This document shows positions 33,967 to 48,600 of a DNA stretch of 64,000 nucleotides, one piece after another. Origin of the DNA: Calonectria ilicicola (lineage: Eukaryota > Ascomycota > Sordariomycetes > Hypocreales > Nectriaceae); assembly GCA_020809705.1 (NCBI GenBank), contig CP085825.1, positions 1,178,001 to 1,242,000 of the forward strand, given 5' to 3'. Made by a program: the position numbers and the translations under genes. The notes beneath the pieces were generated by a model. That model did not search any database. It saw only the letters and a list, made by a program, of their open reading frames with translations, and was not told where the DNA came from. Position 1 is the stretch's first letter. Every line of letters starts with the position of its first letter.

Positions 33967-36900
33967 TATTAAAAGCTTTTATTTAATTAATTATTTATAT
34001 TAATAATTAAATAATAATAATATTTGGAAAGAATCTTATTATTATTATTTCTTTTAGTAATATTAAGTTAACTATAGAACTATAGTAGGTTAAGAAGAAA
34101 TTTGTAGATATATAAGTATAATTTAAAATAGAAAAAGTTAAAACTATTATAGTTAAAGGAAATAAAAGTAAAGATATTAATGAAATTCTAAGACCCTTGG
34201 TCTTAAAGCTTTTTTAAAAAAAGCTATTAATATAATCCCCTTCCTTATCTAAATAAAGGGATACTTTTACTTTTTTTAATATAATTTATAATCCCTAAAG
34301 CCTAGATATTATATATTAAAACCCTTTTTTAAGAAGATATAAAAGTATAATTTAAATCTATTATAAGAGATTATTTAAAAAATAAGAATAATATTAATTA
34401 AAATAAAAAGATTTAAAAGATTTTTAAAAATTAGGAATATTTTAAAATTATTATTAAAAATAATTTTAATATAATTAATATAAAATAATAAATTATAAAT
34501 TAATTATATAAATTTAAATAAATAAAATTTTATAATTAATATTTAATTAAGTTTAAAAGAATTATAGTATAAATAACCTAAAATAATAATATATTAATAG
34601 AATTTTATTATAAAGGCTTAAAAAGTAAAATTAAGGATAAAATTTATAAAAAAAATTGGCTAGAAAAATTTTTAAAGTATATTAAAAGTATTATTAAGAT
34701 TAATAAAAGATAATTTAATTAATATAAAAAATATATTTAAAATAATAAAAATCTATATATTCTAAATAAAGGAAAAACCTAAAATAAGTAATAAAGTATT
34801 ATATATAATATTTATTTAGGATTAATAGAATTTAATATTATTTAAAAATATAATAAAAGTAAGATTATTTATTTTAATTATAAAAAGAAAAAATATAAAT
34901 CCTTTAAATATTACTTTTTAAAAATAAGAAATTAATTTAAATTTATATTAAAAGGATAAAAATAATTTAATATTATAAAAACTTAATAAACCTTAATATT
35001 AAAAGGAAAAGAGAATATTATAAAAAAGTTATTTTTATTATTATTAAGAAATATAAATTAACTATTATAATTAAATAATATATAAAAAACTATAAATTGT
35101 ATAAGGTAAAACTCACCTTATAATAAGAAATCGATAAGGCTATCCAAAAAGTATAATCAATTTAATAAGAAGGCTAGTCCTACCTTCCCCACAAATAGTT
35201 AAAATAAGCCAAAAAGATAAAAATCTTTATATCTATCCTAAATATATATATCAATAAAGTACTAATATAGTAAAATACTTATATTTATAATAAAAATAGA
35301 AATAAGAAATAGATAACTAATATTAAAAGAATAACCTAATAAATTAAAAAACCCTTATAAAATAGAAATAAAATCTTCCTACTTATATAAAATAAATAAT
35401 AATTAGGAAATCATAATCTCTAATTTATCTAATATAAGAAGGATAATCCTAAATTAAATATAATATATAAAGAATATAAAAATATTTTATAGGTAAGTTA
35501 TTATAATTATAATTATTTCTAATATATAAAATAAAAATAATATATAGTATACTTCCTTATTAGAGTAGAAAATATAATTATTTACTATACCTATAAAAGA
35601 TACTTTAATTAATATAAAATAATAAGAAGAAATCTCTACTATTAGTTTATTATATTAAAACTAAGTAAGCCTAAGTTCCCCAATTATAATAAGCTACCTT
35701 AAAATAAATATTAAAACCCCAAATACAATATCTATATAATAAATAAAATAATAATCTAATACCAAATAAAACTAAAAAATAAATAAAGCCCTTTATAAAA
35801 AAGTAATAAAAGCAACTAAGATAATAATCCCTAGAATTATTAAAAGAACTTCCTAAAAAGCTTTATACTCTATAACTAAAGAGCAATCTTAATAATAATT
35901 AGAAATAAAAGTAAGAATTAAAAAGAAGTAATATAATACTATAGTAAATAATAAAGCTAAGTGAAATTATATAAATCTTTAAGTAATTAATAAACTTTAG
36001 TTATTATAGATAATAAAAGTCAATCTATATAAAATTATTAATATAAAGGGAATACCTTTTAAATATAATAATAATATTATAAATAAAAAGATTAATTACT
36101 TAAAAATCTTTATTAAAGAAAAGAATTAAAAAATAACCTTTAATATTATTAATATTAAATAATATAATTTAATTTTAAAGTATTTATAGTTATATTAATA
36201 TAACCCTAATATTTACTAATATACTAGCTAGGTATAAATACTTAAGAAATATAATATAGCTAATAATATTTCTATAAAATATAATAAAAGATCTTAAATT
36301 TCTAACCTTAATTAAGTAAAAGATATAAGTAAAAAAGAATCTTTATTACTTAAAGAAATAAAATATAAATATAAAAATAATTAAAAAAGGTAAAAATAAT
36401 AAATAATTACTTACCTTAAAATATAATTCTAATAAATCAATAAAAGCCTTAAAGAAATAAAGGCTAAAGTAGAAATAAATAAACTATATAATATACCCTT
36501 ATAATACTAAATCTACAAAAAGCTCTTTATAAAAGAACTAGATACTAAACTACCTAAGTTTAGCTAGTAAGATTATAAAATTATCCTTAAAGATAGATCT
36601 AATACCTAATTTTACCTTATTTATAATTTTAATTAAATTAAACTTAATACTTTAAAAGAATATATTTAAAATATACTTAAAAAAAGATATATTTATATTT
36701 TAAACTCTAAAGCTAATTATCTTATTATATTTATACTTAAGAAAAATAGAAAATTATACCTTATTATAAATTACTAATAGCTTAATAATATTATTATTAA
36801 AGATTATACTTTATTATTATTAATTAATAAAATAAAAAATTACCTTTATAAAGTTAATATCTTTATTATATTAAATCTTAAAGGAGTATATAATCTTATT

Positions 36901-39900
36901 TATATTAAAAAAGAATATAAATAAAAAATTACTTTTTAAATTAAATTTAAATTATTTAAATACTTAATAATATTTTTTAAATTTATAAATATATTAGTAT
37001 TATTCTAATAAATAATAATTAATATATTATAAAAATACTTAAATATTTTTATTATTTATTACTTAAATAATATTCTTATTTTTTTCAAAAATAAAAAAGA
37101 ATATAAAGAATATATTTATAAGGTTTTAAAAGCCCTCTAAGATGCCAAACTTCTAGTTAAACTAGAAAAAAGTAAGTTCCATACTTAAGAAGTAGAATTT
37201 CTAAGATATATTATTAGCTCTAATAAAATTCATATAGATCTAAAAAAATCATTATAGTAAAAGATTAGAAGGAATTTACTAATATAAAGGAAGTATAAGC
37301 CTTCCTTAGATTTATTAATTATTATTAAAGATTTATTAAAAGATTTAGTAAAATTGTCTTAAATATAATAGAATTAATTAAAAAAAAATTATCTTTTAAT
37401 AAGGAAATAAAATATAATAATTATTTAAAATTATAAAAAATATTATTTTAAAAAATCTATCTTTATAATATTTAACTCTAATAAGCCTATAAAGCTAGAA
37501 ACCAATATATTAGACTTTACCTTAGAAGCTTAGATTAGATAATAAGATAAATAAGAAAATCTATATTCTATAATATTTTACTTATATAAGCTATATAACC
37601 TTAAGCTAAACTACCTAATTTATAATAAAGAATTTCTTACTATTATTAATACTTTTAAAGAATTCTAATAATATCTTTTAAAAAGTAATTATAAAATTAT
37701 AATATATACTAACTATAAAAATATTACTTATTTTATAATTACTTAAAAACTTAATAAAAGATAATTATAATATATAAAATATCTATCTAAATTTAATTAT
37801 TAAATTATTTATATTAAAAAGATTAAGAATAATTATATTAATATAATTAACTACTAACTTAATTATAATATAAAAAAACTAAAAATATAAAAAAAACTAT
37901 TAATCTATAATATTAATAAAGAACTAGAATAAGCCCTAATTAATAAAATAATAATAAAAATAAAGAAAATAATTACTACTATAAGAATAAAAGGATTACT
38001 ATATACAACCAGAACCACTACTATAAAAATACCTATATAATAAGTGGAATAAAGCAATCCACTACTAAGAAAAATTAAAGAATATAATCTAATACTTCTA
38101 AAAAAGAAAAAATAAACTATTTATAAATACTAAAAAAATATTAAATAGAGTTAATAAAGGATATTTATAAATACCCCTTATATAGCTATAAAAGTATTAA
38201 TAAAACCCTTAAATAAGTTAAATAAACATTTTTCTTTAGTAAAATAAAAAGAAAATTAAATAAATATATAAAAAATATAGCCTATATTAATACTCTAAAA
38301 AACCAAGATATAAATTATATAGATTATTATAATTATTCTTTATTATATAATAACTATAAAACTTAATTATAATAAACTTTATTATTAACCTTCTCTTATT
38401 AATAGATCTTATTATAGGAATATATTATAATAGTATTTTTATTATTATTAATTACTTTATAAAAATAATATATTATCTTCTATATAATAAAGTAATAAAA
38501 GAAAAATAATTTATTTATCTTTTCTTTTAATATATAATTATTATATATAGCTTACTAACTAAAATTATATTAAATAAAGAATAATTATTTATATTTAAGT
38601 TTTAATAAAGTCTAATATTTTTAATAGGATTAAACTATAAACTAAGTATAATCTTCTACCCCTAAATAAATAAATAAATTAAATAGTAAAATCAGAAAAT
38701 TAAGTAATATTTATAATATTATATTAATTACAAGTAAACCAATTAAATAAAAAAATTACTTATTATATAGCTAATATATAATATATTTTATAATTATAGT
38801 ATTAAAATAATACTAGTAAAAGCTAATTTTAGCTTTATATTAGATATTTATTAAGCTTCTTTAGAAGATATAATTTAAGTAAAAGTTATAATTAAATTAA
38901 ATAATCTAAGAAAATTATATAAAGAAATAAAGATAGAACTTAAATTTATTTATAATATTATAAAAAGATATTATAATTTTAAAAGATTAAAAAAATTAAC
39001 CTTTTTAAAGGAAAATATAGTTTATCTAATAATAAAAAATCTTATAATAAAAAAATAAAATAAAAAAATTAACTTTATATAAATTAAATTATATCTTATT
39101 AAAAGAAAAATATTAAAAAATAATTATAAACTTAATCTCCTAGATAATATTAAAGTTTACCCTATCTTTTACATTTTATTACTAGAACTTAATAATAGTA
39201 TCTAAATTAATATAGAACCTAGCTATAAACTATAAATAGAAAATCTAAAAGACCAATAGGAAGTTAAAAAAATCCTATAAAGAAAAGAAGAAGATAGAAA
39301 ATTCGAAATTAAATGGAAAGATTATAAAAAAATAACCTAGAAATCTACTAAATACTTTATATATTACTTAAAAATATTAAAAGTATTTCTTTAGAATTAA
39401 TACAAAGGAAATTAAGCAAACCACTCCAGTTAATAATCCTATAATCCTTAAGTAATTATATTTTTAATAATGCTAATACTTTAATATATTCCTTTTCTTT
39501 TAATTTATTTAAATCCTTATAATTTTAAAAAATCATCTCCTTTATCTTCTTATATAAATAATACTCCTAAATATATAAATACTATAATTAAATTAAAGTA
39601 TTTATTAAATCTACTTTAGCTTTCTCTTTCTTCTTATTAATCCAATTCTTTTTATAAGAAACCTATTTAATTAAAAAGAAATAAATATATAAAAGTAAAA
39701 GGAAGAATATACTTATAAGCCTAAGTAAAAACACCTTTAAAATTATAATTAAAATACTTATTCTTTATATAAAATTTATAATAGCTTTTTCCCTTAACTA
39801 CAATATAGAATAACTACCTAATATAAAAATAAATTAAATAATAAAGTATTTTAAAACCAAATTTATTAATTAATTTAATAATATTCTTTTAATAAGCTTT

Positions 39901-40064
39901 AATTATTTTAAAATAAAATATAATCTTAATAATATAATCTAATATCCTATTAATACCCAAACTACAAGAAAATAAAAAAAGAAAAAAATATATAATAATC
40001 ATAAATAAGGAAACTAGCCTATTTACCTAGCCTTAAGATAAGACCAATAAAAGGAAGAGTATTA

Positions 40065-40463
40065 TATTATAATTTAAATACCTAAAAGTAATAATTACAA
40101 GTAGAACCCTAACTAATTATAATAAAATTACTTTAAACCTATATAATTAACTAATAAAAGTAAAGTTAAATAACCCTTATTTAATATTATTAAAGATTAT
40201 AGTAAATATTATTAAACTAACTTTATTTAATTATTATAATAATAAAATCTTAAATATAATAATATATAAATAGATTAGATCCTACTATAAGAAATAGAAT
40301 TAATTAATTTTTAATATAATTTAATTACTTTAATTACAATTAATTATTATCTAATATAATATTTTTATTACTTTATTTACTATAATGCACTTAATCATCC
40401 TATTAATAATAAACCCTTTATTCTGATTGATTTATTAAGTTAGGAATTGACCAGACTGTTATA
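40065..40463 (+). repeat. gypsy A1 3' LTR
   Basis: Same length as the 5' LTR (399 bp), but its left two thirds are mutated (TATTATAATTTAAATACC against TGTTATGACCCGAACACC) while its right end is well preserved (GGAATTGACCAGACTG). The 5' LTR shows the opposite gradient. Confidence 0.9.
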
Positions 40464-40554
40464 TTAATAGTTTAACTTTTGTCTTTAAAAGTTTAATATT
40501 TGGAGAGTTATTTTAGCTTATTATATTTATTATTTTATAAGTTTTTATTTAACA
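40464..40554 (-). repeat. copia 3' LTR, first 91 bp only
   Basis: Base-for-base identical to 52460-52550. The minus strand starts TGTTAAATAA and is preceded by a short purine-rich tract (AAAAGAGGC). Truncated at the gypsy A1 junction; the remaining ~360 bp are not found left of gypsy A1. Confidence 0.9.
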
Positions 40555-40923
40555 GCCTCTTTTAAAGGGATAAATTACTTATCTCTTTATTTATTTTTAA
40601 AGAAAACCTTATAAGGATTAAAAACTTTAAATTATTAATTTAATATTAAAAACCTTATATATAAAAAACCTTTTTATTAAGGAAAAAATTATATATAGGA
40701 AAATATATTAAAATTTATATTATTTATAATTATATAAATATAAGTAATTTCTTAATCTTAAAAATTCATTACTTCCAAGGCTTTTAGTAAAGAAATCAGC
40801 TATATTGTCTTTACTTTTTATATAATATATTTTAATATTTTCTTTTTTAACTTCATCTTTAATAAAATGATAAGAAATATCTATATATTTAGATCTTTTA
40901 TAATAACTAGAATTTTCTGCTAA

Positions 40924-41421
40924 TTATTTAGCAGCTTCATTATCTATTAAAATAGGAGGTATAGCTCTATTATATATTAAAGAAAGATTAGAATTTATAT
41001 ATTTATATATATTATTAAGAGATTTAGCTTCTTTAACAGCCTCTTTTAGAGCTATATATTCAGCTTTATATGTACTAGTAGCTACACATTTTTGCTTACT
41101 AGAATGCCAGCTTATAAGGTTATTATATAGGAAAAAACAATATCCAGTTATAGATTTTCTATCTGTTATATCAGTTGCCCAATCAGCATCTGAATAACCT
41201 TTTATTATATTATTTAAAGAATTAGGATTAAAATTACAATTGTAATATAATCTTAAATTCTTATTATTATTTAAATATTTCCAAATTAAATCTAAGGATT
41301 TAAAATGTTCTATATTAGGTTTATTATTAAATCTAGATAAATTTATAACTGAATAAATAATATCAGGTCTAGTTTTCATAGAGGTATATAGTAAAGATCC
41401 TATTTCTTTTTGATATATCAA
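40924..41421 (-). pseudogene. copia RT C-terminus and RNase H fragment
   Basis: 165 codons: YQKEIGSLLYTSMKTRPDI, then SVINLSRF, GYSDADWATDITDRKSITGY (first RNase H Asp region), SWHSSKQKCVATSTYKAEYI (catalytic Glu region) and LIDNEAAK before a TAA. Translation resumes beyond the stop (LAENSS, then YHFIKDEV ... DNIADFFTKAL near 40.78 kb), the standard copia RNase H end, so a single CAA-to-TAA type stop cuts the frame. Confidence 0.85.
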
Positions 41422-41765
41422 TATGTTTTTTTATTAGAAGGTTCTTTAGATTTCTTTAATTTTCCTCTATTTATACTAGGAATTTTAGAAGTTTCTATAT
41501 TTTCTTTATTAAATTTATTTATTATATAATTAATATATTTTATTTGGGTTATATAAAGCTCTTTAGTTTCCTTATTTATTATATAATTTATTCCTAAAAA
41601 ATCTTTTAAATCTCCTAAAGACTGGATTTTAATATCTTTAGATAGAGATTTTATAATATTTTCTATAGTTTTATTAAAAGGTCCTATAATTATTAAATCA
41701 TCCACGTGGCAAATTATAGCTATTTTTAGCTGATTATTTATAAAAATTCCTTCATCATAAGGCAT
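41418..41765 (-). pseudogene. copia reverse transcriptase fragment (VDDL)
   Basis: 115 codons including CHVDDLIIIGP, the catalytic Asp-Asp, and SLGDLKDFLGINY. The same frame continues upstream to about 42.33 kb (GRWVYKIKTDSN, RWVIQGYKQ, IKNAFVHVDIDEEIY, LNKALYGLKQSPRLWY) with a stop between. A frameshift near 41.42 kb separates it from the RNase H frame. Confidence 0.88.
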
Positions 41766-42475
41766 AGGAAAAAACCCTAGATTTTCTAGTTTTTTAGCTA
41801 AATATTTATACCAAAGTCTAGGACTTTGTTTTAATCCATATAAAGCTTTATTTAATTTTAAAACTAATTCATTTTTAGGTATATTTTTTATTTTTTCTTT
41901 AATTTCTGGATTTTTATCTATTATATAATTATATAAATAATTTTCAAATCCAATAGGAAATATAGTATATATTTCTTCATCTATATCTACATGTACAAAT
42001 GCATTTTTTATATCATATTATTTTATATTATAATTATTATTAATAGCTATTATTAATAAAATTCTTATAATTTCTGGTCTAGAAGTAGTTACAAAAGTAT
42101 CAGTATAATCAAGGCTATAAATTTGCTTATAACCTTGTATAACCCATCTAGATTTATATTTAATTATATTATTATTAGAATCAGTTTTAATTTTATAGAC
42201 CCATCTTCCTTTTAATAAATTTTTATTATTAGGAAGCTTAGTTAAAGTCCAGGTTTTTTGTTTTAATAATTCTAGAATTTCTATTTTTATAGAATTAATC
42301 CAATTTTCTGATTTTATAGCTTCTTTAAAGCTATTAGGTTCTATTTCATTATTTTCATTATTTTCATTATTTAAGAATAAAATAAGGGAAGAAAATTCTT
42401 TATATTCTTTATAATTTATATGCTTTTTAGGTATTAGGACTTCTATTTTATTATTATTAATTTGTTTATTAATAA

Positions 42476-42623
<148 letters not shown>

Positions 42624-44615
42624 TTTATTAATAATAAGATCTTCTTTATTATTAGTATTTAGAAATTGATTTTCTAAAATTACTATATCTCTAGAATAAA
42701 CTATTCTTTTCTTTTTATAATCCCAAATTTTATATATATTATTATTATTTTCTATAATTATTCCTTTATAAGCTCTAATTTCAAGCTTATTTAAAGGGGT
42801 TTTATTTTTATAATATATAATAGAACCTATTGTTTTTATATAATTATAGTCTTCTAGAGTTATATTTCTATTTTCTTTTAATTCTATAGGGCATTTATAG
42901 TTAATAGATGAATGTGGGGTTATATTATATATTTTTACTATAGTTTCTAATATTTCACCCCATAAATATAGTGGTATATTAGCAGTAAAAATTAAAGCTC
43001 TTATTTTATTTAATAAAGTTCTATTAATTCTTTCAACTGCCCTATTAGATTTATATGTATAAGCTAGAGAAAAATTATATATAATCCCTTCTTTTTTATA
43101 ATAATTTTTTAAAAAATATGTATATTCTTTAGCATTATCAGAAAATACTTCTTTTATAGTTATTTTATTAATATTATTTTCTATTTCAACTTTATATAAT
43201 TTAAAACATTCTAAAGCTTCTTTTCTATTTTTTATTAAATAAGTTTTTAAATATTTAGTTCCTTTATCTAAAAAGGTAATAAAATATTTATATTTATTAT
43301 AAGTTAAAGGTAAAATAGGTCTACATATATCTGTAACTATTTTATCTAAAAAATTATATTTATATTTATTACTTATTTTTATAGGTTTATTTATAACTTT
43401 AGCTTTTATATAATATTTACATTATATAGTTTTAATTATAGAGTCTTTTATTATATTTATTTTATAATTATCTTTATATTTATTATAATATAATTTTAAT
43501 AAATATTTTTTAAGTATTTTTATATTTAAATGTACTAATTTTAAATACTATTTAAATAAATCTATATATATAGTTTTTCTATTAATTATATTACTCTTTA
43601 TATTATAAATAGGGTCTATATTTTTATATCCTTTTATAGGAATCTAGTATAATTTGTTTTTTAAATATCCTTTTATTATAACTTTATAATTCTTTAAAAG
43701 GAATATATAATTTTTGGTTATATAAGTATGTATATTTTTTAATGCTGACTGGCTTATAATATTTATACCTAATTGTGGAATATAATAAACATCTTTTAAT
43801 ATAAAAATTTTATTATTTAAAAGAATAATATATAAATCTCCATAGCCTTTAACTAATAATTTAAAGGCTTTTCTTTAAGTAACTATTTTATTAATATTTT
43901 TATAATTTACTAAATTTTCTTTATTAAAGGTAATATGTTTAGTAGAACTAGTATTTAAAATAAAATTTAATTGTTTATTAGTTATTATATTTAAGGTATT
44001 TACTTTTACTTTATTAAAGGTTTTTATAATTTTAGGTAAGGTATTAATTATAGATCTTATTAATTTATTAGTTTTATAATTATTAATATTTTTTATAGAT
44101 ATATTTACTAATAAATTAATTTCATTAGAATTTTCAATATCTATTTCTTCTAATTCTTTATAATTAGAAGAAAAACTAGAAGGAGAGGATTTTTTAGAAG
44201 ATATTAAATTTTTAGTAGCTATTAATAATTCTTCTTCTTTTTTCTCTCTTTCTTTTCTTTTATTATTTTCTTTATTATTTTTATTTTCTTTTTCTTTTTT
44301 ATAGTTTTTATTATCTTTTTTAGTATTTTTAGTGATTTTAAAAGAAGAAGGTCTTTTATTAGGGTGTAAAAACTAATAATCTTGATTTTTATGACCTTTT
44401 AATTTGTAATAATTGTATATATTAGCTATTTTAGCTTTTTTCTAAGGTTTTTTATTAATAATATTATAATTTTCTTTAGTATTTTCTAGTCTTTTAGATT
44501 CATTTATAAGGCTAGAGGATAATAATTTAAAATTATAGGCTGAAGGATTATTTCTTAAAGTTTAAGAAATATTAGTTATATAACTATTATATTTTTTATT
44601 TAAATTATTTAAAAT

Positions 44616-44945
44616 CTAAGTTATAATAATCTTATTAGGAATTTTAATATCTTTAGAATTTAATTTATCAGATAATTTTTTAATTTTATTTAAATATTCT
44701 TCTATAGAATTATTTAAATGAGTATTAAAAAATTCCTTAATAATTAAAAATTCAGAGGTAAAATCCCTAGAATTATATAGATTTTTAAGGAAATTCCAAG
44801 CTTTTTTAGCTGTATTTATATTTTTTAGTTGTAAAAGTGGGCTATTAGCTAAATATAGCCTTATATAAGCTAGAGCTTCATGGGATTTTTTATTATCTTC
44901 TTTTATAGAAGAAAATAGATTTTCTTTTATTAAAAGAGATTTCAT
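44616..44945 (-). pseudogene. copia gag fragment (UBN2/gag_2-like)
   Basis: 109 codons: MKSLLIKENLFSSI, then HEALAYIRLYLANSPL, AKKAWNFLKNLYNSRD, LIIKEFFNTHLNNSIEEYLN and IKKLSDKLNS, the pattern of the copia capsid-like domain (W-x2-L...Y). An upstream in-frame stretch (YITWALK) precedes the chosen Met, so the true start lies further right. Confidence 0.8.
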
Positions 44946-45264
44946 TTTTAAAGCCCAAGTTATATAATTTTCTGTTCTCTTAAGTTTAGGGATATTAAAA
45001 TCTTTATTTCCTATTTTTAATTATATATATATAATTAAAATAGTAGAATAAAGTTATTTTAAAGAGGTAAATTATAAGAAAAATTGTTAAAGTTTAGTTG
45101 AGATTTAGCCAAATATTAATTGAAGTTTTTCCTTATAATATTTAATATTTTTCTAAAGTATAGCTGTGGTTTAACCGTAGTTTACCCGGGCTTATAACCT
45201 GTTAGAGGTTATAATATAGTGGAAGGTAAAAAGGATAAGCTTAAAATTAAACTTATTAAATAAG

Positions 45265-45664
45265 TGTAATGGTCTGGTCAATTCCTAACTTAATAAACCA
45301 ATCAGAACAAAGGGTTTATTATTAGCAGGATGGTTAGGTATATTATAGTAAAATAAAGTAATAAAAGTATTATATTAAATAATAGTTAATTATAATTAAG
45401 GTAATCAAGTTATATTAAAAGTTAATTAATTCTATTTTTTATAATAGGATCTAATCTATTTATATATTATTATATTTAAGATTCTATTATTATAATAATT
45501 AAATAAAATTAATTTAATAATATTTATTATAATCTTTAATAATATTAAATAAAAATTATTTAATTTTACTTTTATTAGTTAATTATATAGATCTAGGATA
45601 ATCTTATTATAATTAATTGAGGTTCTATTTATAATTATTATTTTTAAGTATTTAAATTATAATA
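45265..45664 (-). repeat. gypsy A2 3' LTR
   Basis: Outer end well preserved (TGTAATGGTCTGGTC as read on +), inner end strongly mutated. Pairs with 51762-52161. Confidence 0.9.
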
Positions 45665-48600
45665 TAATACTTTTTCTCTTATTAGTCTTATCCTAAGGCT
45701 AGGTAAATAAATTAGTTTCCTTATTTATGATTATTATATATTTTTTTCTTTTTTATTTTTTTATAATTTAAATATTAATAAAATATTAAATTATATTATT
45801 AAAATTATTTTTTATTTTAAAGTAATTAAAGCTTATTAAAAGAATATTATTAAATTAATTAATAAATTTAATTTTAAAATATCTTATTATTTAGCTTATT
45901 TTTATATTAAGCAGCTATTTTATATTATAATTAAGAAAAAAAGCTATTATAAATTTTATATAAAAAATAAGTATTCTAATTATAATTTTAAAGGTATTTT
46001 TATTTAAATTTATAAGTATATTCTTTCTTTTACTTTTATATACTTATTTTCTTCTTAATTAAATAGGTTTCTTATAAAAAAGATTAAATTAATAGAAAGA
46101 AGGAGAAGACTAAGGTAGATTTAATAAGTGCTCTAGCTCAATTATAGCACTTACACACTTAGAAGCATTATTTATATAAGAAGGCAAAGGAGATAATTTC
46201 TTGAGGTTATAAGGATTTAGATGAATTAGAAGAAAAGAAGTGTGCTGAGGTGTTGGTGTTATTGGAGGTATAATTGCTTGAGGATTATAGGGTTATTAAC
46301 TAGAGTAGTTTGCCTGATTTCCTTTATATTGATTCTGGAGAAATACTTCTAGTATCTTTAAGTAATATATAAGATATTTAATAGATTCCTAGATTGTTTC
46401 TTTATAGCCTTTCTATTTAATTTTGAATTTCCTATTTTTTTTTTTTTTATAGGATTTTTTTGATTTTTTATTAGTTTTCTAGGTTTTTTATTTATAATTT
46501 ATAGTTAGATTTTATATTAATTTAGATACTATTATTAGGTTCTAGTAATAAAATATAAAAAATAAAGTAAATTTTAATATTATTTAAAAGATTAAGTTTA
46601 TAGTTATTTTTTAATATTTTTCTTTTAATTAAATATAATTTAATTTATATAAAATTAATTTTTTTATTTTATCTTTTTATTATAAGATTTTTTATTATTA
46701 GGTAAGCTATATCTCCCTTTAAGAAGGATAGTCTTTTTAGTTTTTTTAGATTATAATATCTTTTTATTATATTATAAATAAATTTAAGTTCTATCTTTAT
46801 TTCTTTATATAATTTTCTTAAATTATTTAATTTAATTATAACTTTTATTTAAATTATACTTTTTAAAGAGGCTTAATAAGTATCTAATATAAAGCTAAAA
46901 TTAGCTTTTATTAGTATTATTTTAATATTATAATTATAGAATATATTATATATTAATTATATAATAAATAACTTTTTTATTTAATTAGTTTACTTATAAT
47001 TAATATAATATTATAAATATTACTTAATTTCCTAATTTTAATATTCAGTTTATTTATTTATTTAAAAGTAAAAGGCTATACTTAGCTTATAGTTTAACCC
47101 CATTAAGAATATTAAGCTTTACTAAAACTTAAATGTAAATAATTATTCTCTATTTAAAATAATTTTAATTAATAATTTATATATAGCAATTATATATTAG
47201 AAGAAAAGGTAGGTAAATTATTTCTTTTTTATTACTTTATTATAAAAAGGTAATATATTACTTTTATAAAGTAATTAATAATAATAAAAATACTATTATA
47301 ATATACTTTTATAATAAAGTCTATTAATAAGGGGAGGTTGGTAATAAAGTCTATTATAATTAAGTCTTATAGTTATTATATAATAAGGGATAATTATAGT
47401 AGTCTATATAATTTATATCTTGGTTTTTTAAAGTATTAATATAAATTATATTTTTTATATACTTATTTAACTTTCTTTTTTATTTTATTAAAGGAAAATA
47501 TCTATTTAATTTATTTAAGGGTTTTATTAATATCTTTATAGTTATATAAAGGATATTTATAAATATCCTTTATTAACTTTATTTAATATTCCTCTAGCAC
47601 TTGTAGATAGTCTGTTTTTTCCTCTTTTAGAAGTATTAGATTATATTCTTTAATTTTTCTTAGTAGTGGATTGTCTTGTTCTACTTATTATATTAGTATT
47701 TCTATAGTAGTAGTTCTAGTTATATATAATAATCCTCTTATTCTTATAATGGTGATTATTTTCTTTATTTTTATTATTATTTTATTAATTAAGGCTTATT
47801 CTAGTCCTTTATTAGTATTATAGATTAATAATTTTTTTTATATTTTTAATTTTTCTATATTATAATTAGATTAGTAATTAATTATATTAATATAATTATT
47901 TTTAATTTTTTTAATATAAATAATTTAATAGTTAAATTTAGATAAATATTCTATATATTATAGTTATCTTTTATTAAATTTTTAAATAATTGTAAAGTAA
48001 GTAATATTTTTATAATTAATATATATTATAATTTTATAATTACTTTCTAATAAATATTATTAGAATTCTTTAAAAGTATTAATAATAGTAAGGAATTCTT
48101 TATTATAAATAAAATAATTTAACTTAGAATTATATAGCTTATATAAATAGAATACTATAAGGTATAGATTTTCTTATTTATCTTATTATCCAATCTAGAC
48201 CTCTAAGGCAAAGTCCAATATATTAGTTTCTAGCTCTATAGGCTTATTAAGGTTAAATATTATAAGGATAGATTCTTTTAAAATAATATTTCTTATAACT
48301 TTAAATAATTATTATATTTTATTTTTTTATTAAAAGATAATTCCTTTCTTAATTAATTCTATTATACTTAAAATAATTTTATTAAATCTTTTAATAAATC
48401 TTTAGTAATAATTAATAAATCCAAGGAAGGCTTATACTTCCTTTATATTAATAAATTCCTTTTAATCTTTTACTATAATAACTTTTTTTAAATTTATATA
48501 AATTTCATTAAGGCTAATAATATATCTTAAAAATTCTACTTTTTAAGTATAGAACTTACTTTTCTCTAATTTAACCAAGAGTTTAATATCTTAGAGAGCT

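Larger units (their letters stand above)
33568..40463 (+). mobile_element. Ty3/gypsy chromodomain retrotransposon A1, RIP-degraded
   Basis: 6,896 bp with 399-bp LTRs. Despite dozens of stops, the internal order is visible in plus-strand translation: gag near 34.1-35.1 kb with a zinc-knuckle remnant near 35.08 kb; reverse transcriptase about 36.55-37.35 kb (LKGVYNLIYIKKEYK; the catalytic YLDD reads YLNN at about 37.06 kb, GAT to AAT changes); RNase H about 37.5-37.8 kb; integrase about 38.1-38.9 kb (LIDLIIGIYYNSIF); and a C-terminal chromodomain near 39.30 kb (FEIKWKDYKKIT). This order, with the chromodomain, marks a chromovirus. C and G are almost absent over long stretches, as in RIP. The flanking pentamers differ (CTTAT left, TTAAT right), so there is no intact target duplication. 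The right end lies inside a copia LTR. Confidence 0.9.
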
